NCBI GenBank assembly: GCA_014377425.1
Contig: JACMPQ010000062.1
Span: forward strand, 16,015-80,014
Reading direction: 5' to 3'
Source of the DNA: Microbacteriaceae bacterium
Lineage (GTDB): Bacteria; Actinomycetota; Actinomycetes; Actinomycetales; Microbacteriaceae
Length of the DNA: 64,000 bases
In this document: piece after piece, positions 19,629 through 29,490 of the stretch
Numbering within the stretch: the first letter of the stretch is position 1
Layout of the letters: every line of letters starts with the position of its first letter
Translations under genes and position numbers: made by a program
Notes under the pieces: model-generated
Databases searched by the model: none
What the model was told of the DNA's origin: nothing
The model's input: only the letters and a program-made list of their open reading frames with translations

Positions 19629-20732
19629 TTACTGCGTTGAGAGCTCGTCGAGATACCGCCGTGAAACCCGAACGTTGAGGTGGGCGACAAGTTCCTCACC
19701 GATCGTTTTAAGCGCATCGGCCCAGCTCTGGAGGGTATTTCCGCCCCCTCGGCCTGCCCCGAATAGCTCGGCCGAATCCCCCACGGCAACGCGCACCGCG
19801 GTGATATCAATCAGGCTATACCCGGCAAACACCGAAACGAGGACGCACTGCACGCCCGCGACCAGAACCGTGCACCGCCCCCCGGCGGCGCTGGGCAACC
19901 CGTCGGCGTAACCAACGGCGAGCCGTGCAAGGCTTTTTCCGTTAGCGGTTGTCAGCGCAGTTACTTCGGCGGTCAGGCTGAGTACGGGTTCTAACCCCAG
20001 GCTCATCGGCCCAATCCCCGAACCCGGAGCGATTCCGTAGGTGAACGCCCCAACGCGCACCACATCGAACCGGGCATCCGGGCGAGAAAACCCCGCCGCA
20101 CTCGCCGCGAGGTGCCGGAGCGAAAATCGTGCGCCAAGAGTTTGGGCCAACGCCAGCGCACGGTCGAAACGCTCGATTGCCAGTGTGTCTTCGGCGTCGG
20201 ATGCCTCGGCAATGTGTGTCCAGGCCGCAAACACTTCGACTAGGCCCGTCGCTTGCAACTCCAGAGCGCGCTCGACAAACACGGGCCATTCGTCAATGCT
20301 TGCACCGTTGCGATGAAGACCGGTATCGATCTTGAGGTGCAGTCGGGCCGGGCGCCCCGCCCCGACAGCTGCGGTAGCGATGCGTTCCAATTGGTGCAGG
20401 TGGGAGATCCCCAAGTCAATATCCGCGTCGATGAGGCGCCGATAATCCTCCTGCGGGCCGAACAGCCATGCAAACATCCGAACGTCTGAGCCGATGCCGT
20501 CCTCACGCAGCGCCAACCCGGACTCGGCATCCAAAACTCCGATGAACCGGATACCGGCACCCACCGCCGCCCGGGCAACCGGAAGCAGCCCGTGACCGTA
20601 GGCGTTCGCCTTCACCATCACCATGAGTTCGGCGGGCGCAATGCGGTCGCGAATCAGAGCAAGGTTGCGTCTGTAGGCGTCGAGATCGACCGTGGCGAGC
20701 ACAGTGGCACGCACAGGCGCGGGTGAAGTCAT
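19629..20732 (-). CDS. alr: alanine racemase-like protein with intact PLP barrel and degenerate C-terminal domain
   Basis: A 367-residue relative of the PLP enzyme that interconverts L- and D-alanine for peptidoglycan. The barrel is complete: Lys41 and Tyr45 in KANAYGHG, Arg141 (TGLHRNG), His173 (WTHIAEA) and Arg226 (VVRVGAFTYG), matching Lys39, Tyr43, Arg136, His166 and Arg219 of the Geobacillus enzyme. The C-terminal domain is not: the loop with VSYG (catalytic Tyr265) is shortened to TTANGKSLARLAVGYADG, and the GR-MD segment (Met312-Asp313) has become SVFAGYSLIDI. As a homodimer it should lack the second catalytic base. The ATG at 20732 overlaps the stop of the complementary gene upstream (ATGA). 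Confidence 0.85.
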   Translation of the reverse strand: MTSPAPVRATVLATVDLDAYRRNLALIRDRIAPAELMVMVKANAYGHGLLPVARAAVGAGIRFIGVLDAESGLALREDGIGSDVRMFAWLFGPQEDYRRLIDADIDLGISHLHQLERIATAAVGAGRPARLHLKIDTGLHRNGASIDEWPVFVERALELQATGLVEVFAAWTHIAEASDAEDTLAIERFDRALALAQTLGARFSLRHLAASAAGFSRPDARFDVVRVGAFTYGIAPGSGIGPMSLGLEPVLSLTAEVTALTTANGKSLARLAVGYADGLPSAAGGRCTVLVAGVQCVLVSVFAGYSLIDITAVRVAVGDSAELFGAGRGGGNTLQSWADALKTIGEELVAHLNVRVSRRYLDELSTQ

Positions 20733-21499
20733 CGAACCCACCGCCGAGTAACCCGCGAGCCGATGCCGGTGGTCACCTCGAGGGCCGAAACTCCCAGTGC
20801 CGCACCCCAACGATCGGCAGAGATCTCAGGCAGCTCGCGGTCGCCGAAGAGGATCGCCTCATCCCCCACCGTCACCCGGGTGTCTCCCAGCTCGAGCACA
20901 ATCACATCCATTGCCACCCGTCCAACGATCGGCCGGAGCGCTCCGGCGAGCCACACCTCACCGACATTACTGGCGGCACGCAAAACGCCGTCGGCGTAGC
21001 CGAGCGGAACCAACGCCAATCGACTCGTCCGAGTGGCACGCCAGGTGTAGCCGTAGGAGACCGCCTCCCCTGCCGCGATTGTTTTGGTCGACATCACCGG
21101 CGCGCTGACTCGCATTGCGGGTGTCAGCCCGAGTCGCCGGGCGAGCGGGCCCACTCCAAAAGTTGCCGCTGCGGCATCCGAACCAATCTCTTCGGTAACG
21201 GTGAGATCGAGCGAAATCCCGGCAGCACGTAGTGCCGCGGCCTCACGCTCGTCTCGCACCGTAAAGCCGCGGGCACCGGCACCGGCACCGGCACCGGCAC
21301 CGGCAGCAACCGCCGCTTCCGCCACGGCCACCGCTCCGTGACCGTAGGCGTCGGCGGCAAGATCTACCTCAAAATCGTCGTACTGGCGCCGTAATAGCTG
21401 AAAATTGGCGGCAATCGCAGCAAGGTCGATGCGAGCAGTTCGGAGCGCCGAAGAGCGTTCTGATGCGGTCGTCGCGGGAATTTTCACCGTGCTGGTCAC
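20729..21499 (-). CDS. truncated alanine racemase paralogue with intact C-terminal domain, no PLP lysine
   Basis: A 256-residue racemase relative, about 110 residues shorter than normal. The barrel start is recognisable, but the PLP lysine is replaced: AADAYGHG, with Ala48 at the lysine position. The middle of the barrel, including the equivalents of Arg136, His166 and Arg219, is missing. The C-terminal domain is canonical: AGEAVSYGYTW with Tyr149 in the place of catalytic Tyr265, PLGYADG, and IVGRVAMD with Met197-Asp198. It cannot bind PLP alone but carries exactly the residues lost by the downstream protein. GTG start 14 bases after gatD; the stop overlaps the next ATG. A (Gly-Ala)5 tract lies at residues 67-76. 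Confidence 0.8.
   Translation of the reverse strand: MTSTVKIPATTASERSSALRTARIDLAAIAANFQLLRRQYDDFEVDLAADAYGHGAVAVAEAAVAAGAGAGAGAGARGFTVRDEREAAALRAAGISLDLTVTEEIGSDAAAATFGVGPLARRLGLTPAMRVSAPVMSTKTIAAGEAVSYGYTWRATRTSRLALVPLGYADGVLRAASNVGEVWLAGALRPIVGRVAMDVIVLELGDTRVTVGDEAILFGDRELPEISADRWGAALGVSALEVTTGIGSRVTRRWVR
21272..21301. repeat. hexanucleotide tandem repeat (GGCACC)x5 inside the racemase paralogue
   Basis: Five exact copies of GGCACC on the plus strand encode the alternating Gly-Ala tract (residues about 67-76) of the truncated racemase paralogue. Unit changes preserve the reading frame, so this can alter linker length but not switch the gene off. Confidence 0.9.
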
Positions 21500-21513
21500 C
21501 GTAGGGGGTCGCG

Positions 21514-22260
21514 CTAGATCCGCGAAAAAACGTGGGTCGCTTTGCCCACGATCACTTCGCGAGCCCGCTGCGCGTAGTCGTCGGTCAGGGTTGTATTCGA
21601 CGCCGCTGCCTCCCGCGGTGTCAGCTCGATGCCCAGTCGTTCTGCGACGCCGACGACGAGTCGATCGGCCAAGGCCGGATTGAGCGGAAGCACCGGGCCA
21701 CCGATCTGTGTACCGATGGAGCGCCCTGCGAGCACGCCCTCGAAACCATTGCCGTTGCCGTGACCCGCGCTCACCGAGCCGAGGGGAAGAGCATCGGCGC
21801 CAAGCGTCCAGCGTGATGCGTTGTCCTCGAAACCCACCACCCTGCCAGTGGTTGACTCGACGACGACATAGCCAACGGTTCGTTCGGGTACTCGGACCGC
21901 CGTGAGAGGAAAGATTCCCACTCCATCCAGCACATTCCCATCGGGAAGCGTGACGGATGTGCCCAGCAGTTCACAGCCCGAACCGTAGGCGAAAAACGGC
22001 ACCCCGCTCGCTGCCCAAACGCGCAGGGTTGCTGCATTGGCCATCAGATCGCCGTAGATATTGCGCATCGCAGAGAGCGGCCCGCCCCCGACAATCACCA
22101 CATCCGCGGTTTCCGGAAGCAGCCCGTCGCGCCGGTGTTCGTGAACGGTCGGGGTGAAGCCCGCCGCTCGCAACCGTGCCACGAGGGCCAACACGTTACC
22201 TCTGTCGCCGGCAACACCGAGCTCGCCCGGATACAACTGCACAACGGTCACCACGGTCAT
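21514..22260 (-). CDS. gatD: lipid II isoglutaminyl synthase, glutaminase subunit
   Basis: A 248-residue class I glutamine amidotransferase-like subunit that releases ammonia from glutamine for MurT, which amidates D-Glu of the peptidoglycan stem peptide. The nucleophile Cys is in FFAYGSGCELLG, and the catalytic His is probably in SAGHGNGNGFEG. VVIVGGGPLSAMRNIYGDL is the conserved substrate loop. The ATG overlaps the murT stop (ATGA), so the two subunits are translationally coupled. The racemase pair follows after 14 bases, making a D-amino-acid/stem-peptide block. Confidence 0.92.
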   Translation of the reverse strand: MTVVTVVQLYPGELGVAGDRGNVLALVARLRAAGFTPTVHEHRRDGLLPETADVVIVGGGPLSAMRNIYGDLMANAATLRVWAASGVPFFAYGSGCELLGTSVTLPDGNVLDGVGIFPLTAVRVPERTVGYVVVESTTGRVVGFEDNASRWTLGADALPLGSVSAGHGNGNGFEGVLAGRSIGTQIGGPVLPLNPALADRLVVGVAERLGIELTPREAAASNTTLTDDYAQRAREVIVGKATHVFSRI

Positions 22261-23564
22261 CGCTGGTTCTCCATTTCGCCGAAGCCGATCAGTTTACGAG
22301 CCAGCATCATCTGCTCGTAGTTCACAATCCAGGTTTTGAGTCCGGTCGACGGCTTCTCCAGCCCCCGCATGAATTCGATCGCAATTTTAAGGTCGGGCTC
22401 GACCCGGCCAATCGGAATCCCTTGGTGCGCCAGGCACAGCGCTATCTGCCACGCTTTCGCACCGGTGATCACGTCCACGTGATCGATTGCCGAAAAATCG
22501 ACGTCGTAAATCCAGGAGATATCGGGAGTTCCCTCATCGATGGCAAGCATCACCTGCTCGGGCACGTCGGTAATGGCATCGAGGTTCAGTTGCAAACTCG
22601 CCGCATTCTTGAACATGACAAATTCGACCTGCTCGGCCCCGAACTGCAGCAGTTCGCCGCGACCGTAGGCTGGCTTCATTGCGGCAAATGCTCGCGCTGC
22701 GGCCGAAGTGTCAAATCGCTCGGCCAAGATCACCCGAGCCGCGGCCATTGCGGCGGCCGCGTCGATCGCGTAGTGCAGCCCCTTCGACGGCAAGACAACC
22801 TCGACCAGCTCACCATCAACCAGAACGGTAGCGCCGGTTTTACTGGTTGCCGTGACCTCGGCCAGGGCGAATCGGGGTGCGGTTTGAACCGCCTCATCCC
22901 GGTAGTCATGAGCGTTGACCAGCCCGTGTGCGGATGCCGCGATGACTTGCTCCGACACCCCAAAGTAACTAATGTCGGGCCGGTCCACAGCTGCTTTTTC
23001 GGCAAAACGCGTGTCGATCTTGCTCAGATACGGGTCATCACGGTTCGACACGATGTGTGTCTGCGCCACCGCAAGGGTGTCAAGCATCATGTCCGCCACG
23101 CGCTCGGTTTCGTAAAAGCGATAGAGCTGATCAACCTGTGTGTTCAAAGCCAGCACCGTTGTCGGCCGCAGGATGGCGGCGAGTTCCAACGCGTAGGCTT
23201 CGTCCACCTCAAGCACCGCGATATCCGCGTTCACCCGACCGAAGAGGTTGACCTCGGCAAGAAGGGAGGATGCAATCCCCTGCGGCAGGTTGGCGCCCGA
23301 CGGATTAGTAAAAACCGATACCCCGTGCGCGCGCAAAACCTCACTAAGCATATGTGTGGTGGTGGATTTACCGTTTGAACCCAACACGAAAACGATTCCG
23401 TGGGCGAATTGCGCGGTGGCATCCTGCAAAAAATCCGGTGCGAGCCGCAGCACAGCCCACCCGGGAAAGGCTGAGCCGCCACCGCGGAGACGCCCCAGTG
23501 TGCGCAGAGCTTTGCCCAACACAACCGGGACCAGATATTTGGGGCCGCTGGAGCGCTGAGCCAC
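22257..23564 (-). CDS. murT: lipid II isoglutaminyl synthase, Mur ligase-like subunit
   Basis: The 435-residue ATP-dependent partner of GatD. The Mur-ligase P loop is VLGSNGKSTTTHML. The central domain has VLEVDEAYALELAAILRP, and the C-terminal MurT domain (DUF1727) contains MLAIDEGTPDISWIYDVDF with the Asp implicated in catalysis. Most MurT proteins carry a four-cysteine zinc ribbon inserted in the central domain; here the corresponding stretch (around residues 215-240, YFGVSEQVIAASAHGL) has no cysteine. The GTG start at 23564 is five bases after the sigA stop, so it is read through from sigA. Confidence 0.93.
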   Translation of the reverse strand: MAQRSSGPKYLVPVVLGKALRTLGRLRGGGSAFPGWAVLRLAPDFLQDATAQFAHGIVFVLGSNGKSTTTHMLSEVLRAHGVSVFTNPSGANLPQGIASSLLAEVNLFGRVNADIAVLEVDEAYALELAAILRPTTVLALNTQVDQLYRFYETERVADMMLDTLAVAQTHIVSNRDDPYLSKIDTRFAEKAAVDRPDISYFGVSEQVIAASAHGLVNAHDYRDEAVQTAPRFALAEVTATSKTGATVLVDGELVEVVLPSKGLHYAIDAAAAMAAARVILAERFDTSAAARAFAAMKPAYGRGELLQFGAEQVEFVMFKNAASLQLNLDAITDVPEQVMLAIDEGTPDISWIYDVDFSAIDHVDVITGAKAWQIALCLAHQGIPIGRVEPDLKIAIEFMRGLEKPSTGLKTWIVNYEQMMLARKLIGFGEMENQR

Positions 23565-23569
23565 CGGGG

Positions 23570-25027
<1,458 letters not shown>

Positions 25028-25400
25028 TCGAAGTATCTTTCGGTTCGATGTATTGCTGCTCGGCGTAGCCAGTCGGGGGCGCCGCGAGGTGCGAGACGCA
25101 CGGCGGGTCAGAGTTGACAACACCGAGTGCCTTGCTGCTTTTGTGAAATTCAGAAGTACGTAGTTGGGCGGTATGCATTTGAGCAATACCAAGTTTTTTG
25201 GCAGTACTAAGACCCATGTCAAGTCCGAAATGCTAAAAGCCAAAGGGCTCATGACTTTTCAAACGTTGAACGGGTCTTGCTTTAATTATTGCACGGTTTG
25301 CCGAGCATTTGAGCCAATGGCCCCGGTTGGCGCTATCATTGCGCCGCGCGCTGCCGCCAATCAGTCTGCAGCCGTGACCCACCCCTGATTTGCGCCGATT
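25028..25400. other. 373-base non-coding stretch, probable sigA promoter and leader
   Basis: It lies between the MFS gene stop and the sigA start and is distinctly more A+T-rich than the flanks. On the minus strand there is a perfect TTGACA (25214-25219) and several TA-rich hexamers, but no pair with 16-18-base spacing that I would call a promoter. GGCGC/GCGCC at 25329-25345 can form a small hairpin without a T run. No convincing gene is present. Confidence 0.5.
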
Positions 25401-26738
25401 TCAAGGACCGCTTCTGCCGCCGCGGCGCAACATTCGTGAAACGGCGATCCAGAGGGGCGCTACGGTGATCCCCTCATCCTGATGCAGCTGCCGGCGCACA
25501 CGACGTCTCACTCGAAGCAGGAATCCGACCCCGGCACCCACCACGAGATACTGCACCAGCAGGGCAATTCGGAACGAGTCCCAACTGAATACTTCCGACA
25601 TAAGCCCGCGGTCGATGCGCGATTGATTGAGCACGTCCAAAATTACACCCACCAAATACATCATCACGAAACTAGCCAAAAAGCCGCCGACGTTGACCAC
25701 GCCGTTCGCTGACCCCAAGCTTCGTTTCGGATTGAACGTTCGCGCGAAATCAAACCCGATCAAGGACCCTGGGCCTCCCACCCCCAGGGTCGCAATCAGC
25801 ACGATAATTAACCACAGGGGCGGATGTCCCGGCCAGGCCAAAACCGCCGTCCACGCCATCCCGATCCCGGCAACGATCGCCAACACCAGATTCGACCTTC
25901 GCATCGGGTACCGCGCGGTCAGCACTCCGATGATCGGTCCGGCCACGGCTCCCACGCCGACGATCAGACTGAGCAGCAACGACGCGTCGGAACGGGAATA
26001 GCCGAGTCCCGCGGTGAGCAGCGGGAAACCCCAGAGCAGCGTGAGCATGGTTCCCGACGATTGGGTCACGAAATGAGACCAAAATCCGAGCTGCGTTCCC
26101 GGTCGGGTCAGACTCTGCCGCAAGATTCTCATCGCCTCCGGCCACGACGGCCGGGTGTCGTCATTTTCCACCGGATGCAGGGTGTTGCGCACGAGCGCGA
26201 GAACAACTCCGGCAGATAAGAGCGACATCGTCGCAACGCTGAGAAACGCCGGCGGCCAACCATAGGTGTGGAGGACAAAAGAGAAAGGGATGGCCGACAG
26301 CACCTGTCCGAGCTGACCGATGTTTCCGGTCCACTGAGCAACCTGGGGCAGTAGGCGCCCCGAAAACCAGTTGGAAAGCAAACGGATGACCGAGATGAAG
26401 GTTAGAGCGTCACCCGCGCCCACCAACACTCGACCGACAAGGGCCCACTCGATCGAGGATGCGAGCGCCAGAAAGGTTTGACCGACCGCCATCAGTAGGG
26501 CACCCGTCACCAGCAACGCCCGCGGGCCGAAACGATCGAGCAGAACCCCGACCGGAATCTGGAGTACGGCATAAACGATCAGCTGCACCACGGCAAGACT
26601 CGACAGCGCGGCAGCCGATACGTCGAAACGGTGGGTCGCGTCGATTCCGGCGACCCCGAGGGATGTGCGCTGCAGCACGGCAACCGTGTACGCGAGTACT
26701 GCGGCCCCCCACACCAACCACGATCGCGTCGAATTCAC
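25401..26738 (-). CDS. MFS transporter
   Basis: A 445-residue, 12-segment major facilitator protein. Motif A lies in VLLDRFGPRALLVTG after helix 2, and WFSGRLLPQVAQWTGNIGQLGQ resembles the nitrate/sialate/OFA-like group of uptake permeases, but the substrate is not recognisable. The GTG start at 26738 is supported by TAGGCT seven bases upstream (leaderless). It is followed by the sigA upstream region and preceded at 47 bases by the PAC2 gene on the same strand. Confidence 0.85.
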   Translation of the reverse strand: MNSTRSWLVWGAAVLAYTVAVLQRTSLGVAGIDATHRFDVSAAALSSLAVVQLIVYAVLQIPVGVLLDRFGPRALLVTGALLMAVGQTFLALASSIEWALVGRVLVGAGDALTFISVIRLLSNWFSGRLLPQVAQWTGNIGQLGQVLSAIPFSFVLHTYGWPPAFLSVATMSLLSAGVVLALVRNTLHPVENDDTRPSWPEAMRILRQSLTRPGTQLGFWSHFVTQSSGTMLTLLWGFPLLTAGLGYSRSDASLLLSLIVGVGAVAGPIIGVLTARYPMRRSNLVLAIVAGIGMAWTAVLAWPGHPPLWLIIVLIATLGVGGPGSLIGFDFARTFNPKRSLGSANGVVNVGGFLASFVMMYLVGVILDVLNQSRIDRGLMSEVFSWDSFRIALLVQYLVVGAGVGFLLRVRRRVRRQLHQDEGITVAPLWIAVSRMLRRGGRSGP

Positions 26739-26745
26739 GGGCGTC

Positions 26746-26751
26746 AGCCTA
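26746..26751 (-). promoter_or_regulatory. -10 hexamer of the MFS gene
   Basis: TAGGCT on the minus strand, seven bases before the GTG start at 26738. Confidence 0.5.
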
Positions 26752-26785
26752 CGTGCCGGGCGGTGGTCCGGCTCGAACCCGAAAG

Positions 26786-27712
26786 CTAAAGGCCGCTGGG
26801 CTCGTCGTCGCCGGAGTGATGCGTGGCCAAAAAGTTTTCCAGCTCCGCGGCAATCTGGTCGGCGGACGGCAATTCGCCATCCTCATCGGTAAACGGTGCT
26901 CGCAGGGGGTTGCCCTCCATGTAGGCGTCGTGACGTTCCTCAAGGGTGCCGACCAGGCGGGCCAACTCGGGGTTGGACTCCACCTGAGCGTCGATCTTGC
27001 CGAGGAACTCGCGACCATCCTCGCGAAGCTGATCGGTCGGAAAAAGTAGCCCGGTGGCGGCGCTGACACACTCAAGTGCTTTCACCGCGGCATCCGGATG
27101 CTCGGTATCCGACAGATAGTGCGGAATGAGCAGCACAAAGCCGGCGGTGGAGAAGGCCAACTCTTGAAGGCGATATTCGACCAGATGAAGCGCGTTGGAG
27201 GGAACCTGGGTGTGCGGCCGCCAAACCGACATCGCCTCAATCAATTCGGCGCGGTTACCGCTCACGGTCACGCCGATCTGGCGCGTGTGCGGAACCGGCA
27301 TCGGGATGGCGTGCACCCAAGTCATCGATTTCGCCTTGTACTTGGAGATGAGCTGCAACACCGCTGCGGTAAAACGTTCCCACTGAAAGTCAGGCTCGAA
27401 TCCGGTGAGCAGAAGAAACTGTTGGCCCACCTCGTCGGTCGACAGGTAGAGCACCAGACGAGCCGGTTGATAGTCGGTGAGGTGGTCTCGATCGAAGTAG
27501 ATGGTGGGGCGACGGGCCCGGTAGTCGAGAAGCGCATCCGTATCGAAGGTGGCAACCACCTGATGATCGAGGGTGTCGAGAAGGTAACGGCTGAGCTGGG
27601 TGACGGCGGCACCGGCATCCGCGAACCCAGTCAGGCCTGCCACCAGTGGCAGCCCCTCGGGTACTGTCACCGAGTCGGGAGTCACGTCGTAGAGTCCTGC
27701 GGGGTCAAGCAT
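26786..27712 (-). CDS. PAC2 family protein
   Basis: A 308-residue member of the PAC2 (proteasome assembly chaperone 2-like) family. The conserved core runs GLTGFADAGAAVTQLSRYLLDTL, then YRARRPTIYFDRDHLTDY, then the segment with TWVHAIPMPVPHTR (residues about 45-170), and ends in an acidic helical tail. Actinobacterial members are common, but their biochemical role is unknown; a chaperone role is inferred only from the eukaryotic namesake. The ATG at 27712 lies six bases after TAAGAT (leaderless), divergent from pepA. Confidence 0.88.
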   Translation of the reverse strand: MLDPAGLYDVTPDSVTVPEGLPLVAGLTGFADAGAAVTQLSRYLLDTLDHQVVATFDTDALLDYRARRPTIYFDRDHLTDYQPARLVLYLSTDEVGQQFLLLTGFEPDFQWERFTAAVLQLISKYKAKSMTWVHAIPMPVPHTRQIGVTVSGNRAELIEAMSVWRPHTQVPSNALHLVEYRLQELAFSTAGFVLLIPHYLSDTEHPDAAVKALECVSAATGLLFPTDQLREDGREFLGKIDAQVESNPELARLVGTLEERHDAYMEGNPLRAPFTDEDGELPSADQIAAELENFLATHHSGDDEPSGL

Positions 27713-27718
27713 TCCACC

Positions 27719-27724
27719 ATCTTA
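27719..27724 (-). promoter_or_regulatory. -10 hexamer of the PAC2 gene
   Basis: TAAGAT on the minus strand, six bases before the ATG start at 27712. Confidence 0.5.
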
Positions 27725-27829
27725 TTCGCTACCCCTCAGCAAGAATCAGGGATGGCGCCACCCATCTCGCGCCGAGAGCGAACATCCAACTACCCGCGCG
27801 ATAGCCCCCGGTCTCCAGCGACGCGCCGC

Positions 27830-27835
27830 TAGCAT
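27830..27835 (+). promoter_or_regulatory. -10 hexamer of pepA
   Basis: TAGCAT, seven bases before the ATG at 27843. The hexamer contains an earlier in-frame ATG (27834), which would be upstream of the transcription start, so the later ATG is chosen. Confidence 0.5.
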
Positions 27836-27842
27836 GGGCCGA

Positions 27843-29378
27843 ATGACCGTTCCCAGCCTGCATCTCAGTTCCGAATCAGCCCTGGAGGTTGTCGCCGACG
27901 TTCTCGCGATCGCGGTGCGCGCAACTCCCGACGGCCCGGTGCTCCTCGGGGTCAGTGCCGAATTCAGCGCAATCACCGCGACCCTCACGGCCATCGGATT
28001 CACCGGCACCCGAGATGAGGTTCGTCGGATTCCCGCGGTGGTGGGCGCGTGCTCCGCGATCGCCCTTGTCGGACTCGGAACCGCCGAGCCGGATTCTTTC
28101 GCCCTGAGTTATGCCGCCGGCAGCGTCACCCGCCAGCTCAACGGGGTCAGCTCGATCGCCATCGCGTTTCCTGTGCACACCATGTCAGATGCCGCAGCAG
28201 TTCTTCAGGGTGCTGCGGCAGGTGCCTACGCGTTCACCCGCTATCGATCCGGCAACACTAAGAGTGGCAATGCAAGCGGTGGCAATGCAAGCGGCAGCAA
28301 GCAGCCGGCAAATACCATCACAGTGCTTGCACCTTCCGAAAGCACGGAGACCGGCACAACCACGGAGACTGTGCAACGGGCCACCGCGATAGCCACGGCC
28401 ATCCATACGGTGCGTGATTTGGTCAATACACCGCCCCTGGACCTATTCCCCGAGTCATTCGCTGAGCAGGCCCAGCAGTTGGCTGCCGACCTCCCGATCG
28501 CGGTGACGATCTTTGCCGAGACGGAGTTAGAGGAGGGTGGCTTCGGCGGCATCATCGGGGTCGGTCAGGGATCTCCGCGTGGACCGCGACTCGTGAAACT
28601 GAGCTACCTCCCCGAGCACACCGGTGCGCATCTCGCACTCGTGGGCAAAGGAATCACCTTCGACACCGGCGGGCTGTCGCTGAAGCCGGCCGCCTCAATG
28701 GTCGGAATGAAATACGACATGACCGGAGCTGCTACAGCGCTCGCCGTCGTGATTGCCGCAGCAAGCCTGCGCTTACCGCTACGCCTAACTGCCTGGTTGT
28801 GTTTGGCTGAAAACATGCCCTCCGGAACGGCAATCCGACCAAACGACGTACTCACCATGCGCGGAGGCACGACCGTTGAAGTGCTCAACACCGACGCCGA
28901 GGGGCGACTCGTACTCGCCGACGGCCTCGTAGCCGCGAGCGAGGAATTTCCCGACGCCATTATCGACATTGCTACCCTTACCGGCGCCGCCTCGGTGGCC
29001 ATGGGCAACCGCTACGTTCCGGTCATGGGGGATTCCGGTCTCGTCGGACTGCTGGTTGCCGCCAGCGACCGAGTCGGCGAGCCGTTTTGGGCAATGCCGC
29101 TTCCTGGCGAACTACGCGCCCTGCTGGATTCCGACATCGCCGACATTGCCAACGTCAAGATGGGGCACACCGCGGGCGGAATGATGATTGCCGGATGCTT
29201 CCTGCGCGAGTTCATCGGATCAAGCCCGGTCACCGGCGCCCGCATCCCCTGGGCTCACCTCGATATTGCGGGAGCGGCGAACAACGCCGGGCCCGGCTAC
29301 GGCTCTATCGGGAAGGGCCCAACCGGTGTCGCGGTAAGAACCCTCCTCGAGTTGGCCGAGGAGTTTTCTCGCGAGTAG
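27843..29378 (+). CDS. pepA: leucyl aminopeptidase, M17 family
   Basis: A 511-residue cytosolic aminopeptidase that removes N-terminal residues from peptides using two metal ions. The catalytic C-terminal half holds the first metal lysine and aspartate segment GKGITFDTGGLSLKP, and the M17 signature NTDAEGRLVLADGL. The N-terminal macro-like domain (residues 1-170) is divergent and contains a short GGNASG-type repeat around residue 145. The ATG at 27843 is chosen because TAGCAT ends seven bases upstream. The gene precedes lpdA-sucB but is separated by 112 bases. Confidence 0.93.
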   Translation: MTVPSLHLSSESALEVVADVLAIAVRATPDGPVLLGVSAEFSAITATLTAIGFTGTRDEVRRIPAVVGACSAIALVGLGTAEPDSFALSYAAGSVTRQLNGVSSIAIAFPVHTMSDAAAVLQGAAAGAYAFTRYRSGNTKSGNASGGNASGSKQPANTITVLAPSESTETGTTTETVQRATAIATAIHTVRDLVNTPPLDLFPESFAEQAQQLAADLPIAVTIFAETELEEGGFGGIIGVGQGSPRGPRLVKLSYLPEHTGAHLALVGKGITFDTGGLSLKPAASMVGMKYDMTGAATALAVVIAAASLRLPLRLTAWLCLAENMPSGTAIRPNDVLTMRGGTTVEVLNTDAEGRLVLADGLVAASEEFPDAIIDIATLTGAASVAMGNRYVPVMGDSGLVGLLVAASDRVGEPFWAMPLPGELRALLDSDIADIANVKMGHTAGGMMIAGCFLREFIGSSPVTGARIPWAHLDIAGAANNAGPGYGSIGKGPTGVAVRTLLELAEEFSRE

Positions 29379-29490
29379 TAAGATTTTGGGGGCCTACCCA
29401 GCCAATTTTGGGCGTTATTCCCGCGCAGTATCGGCGGTTTTTGGACGTGTTGTGAATGCGACGCGTACTGAATTACAAAGGAGTTGTTGA

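Noticed and set aside
20729..20732. The two racemase genes as one gene broken by a frameshift
   Set aside because: Both proteins have their own N-terminal barrel start and their own C-terminal domain, so joining them would not restore a single racemase. The ATGA overlap is a normal coupling junction.
25164..25388. A 74-codon frame in the A+T-rich region before sigA
   Set aside because: No ribosome binding site, no recognisable pattern, and its codon use is unlike that of the neighbouring genes. The stretch is more likely promoter and leader.
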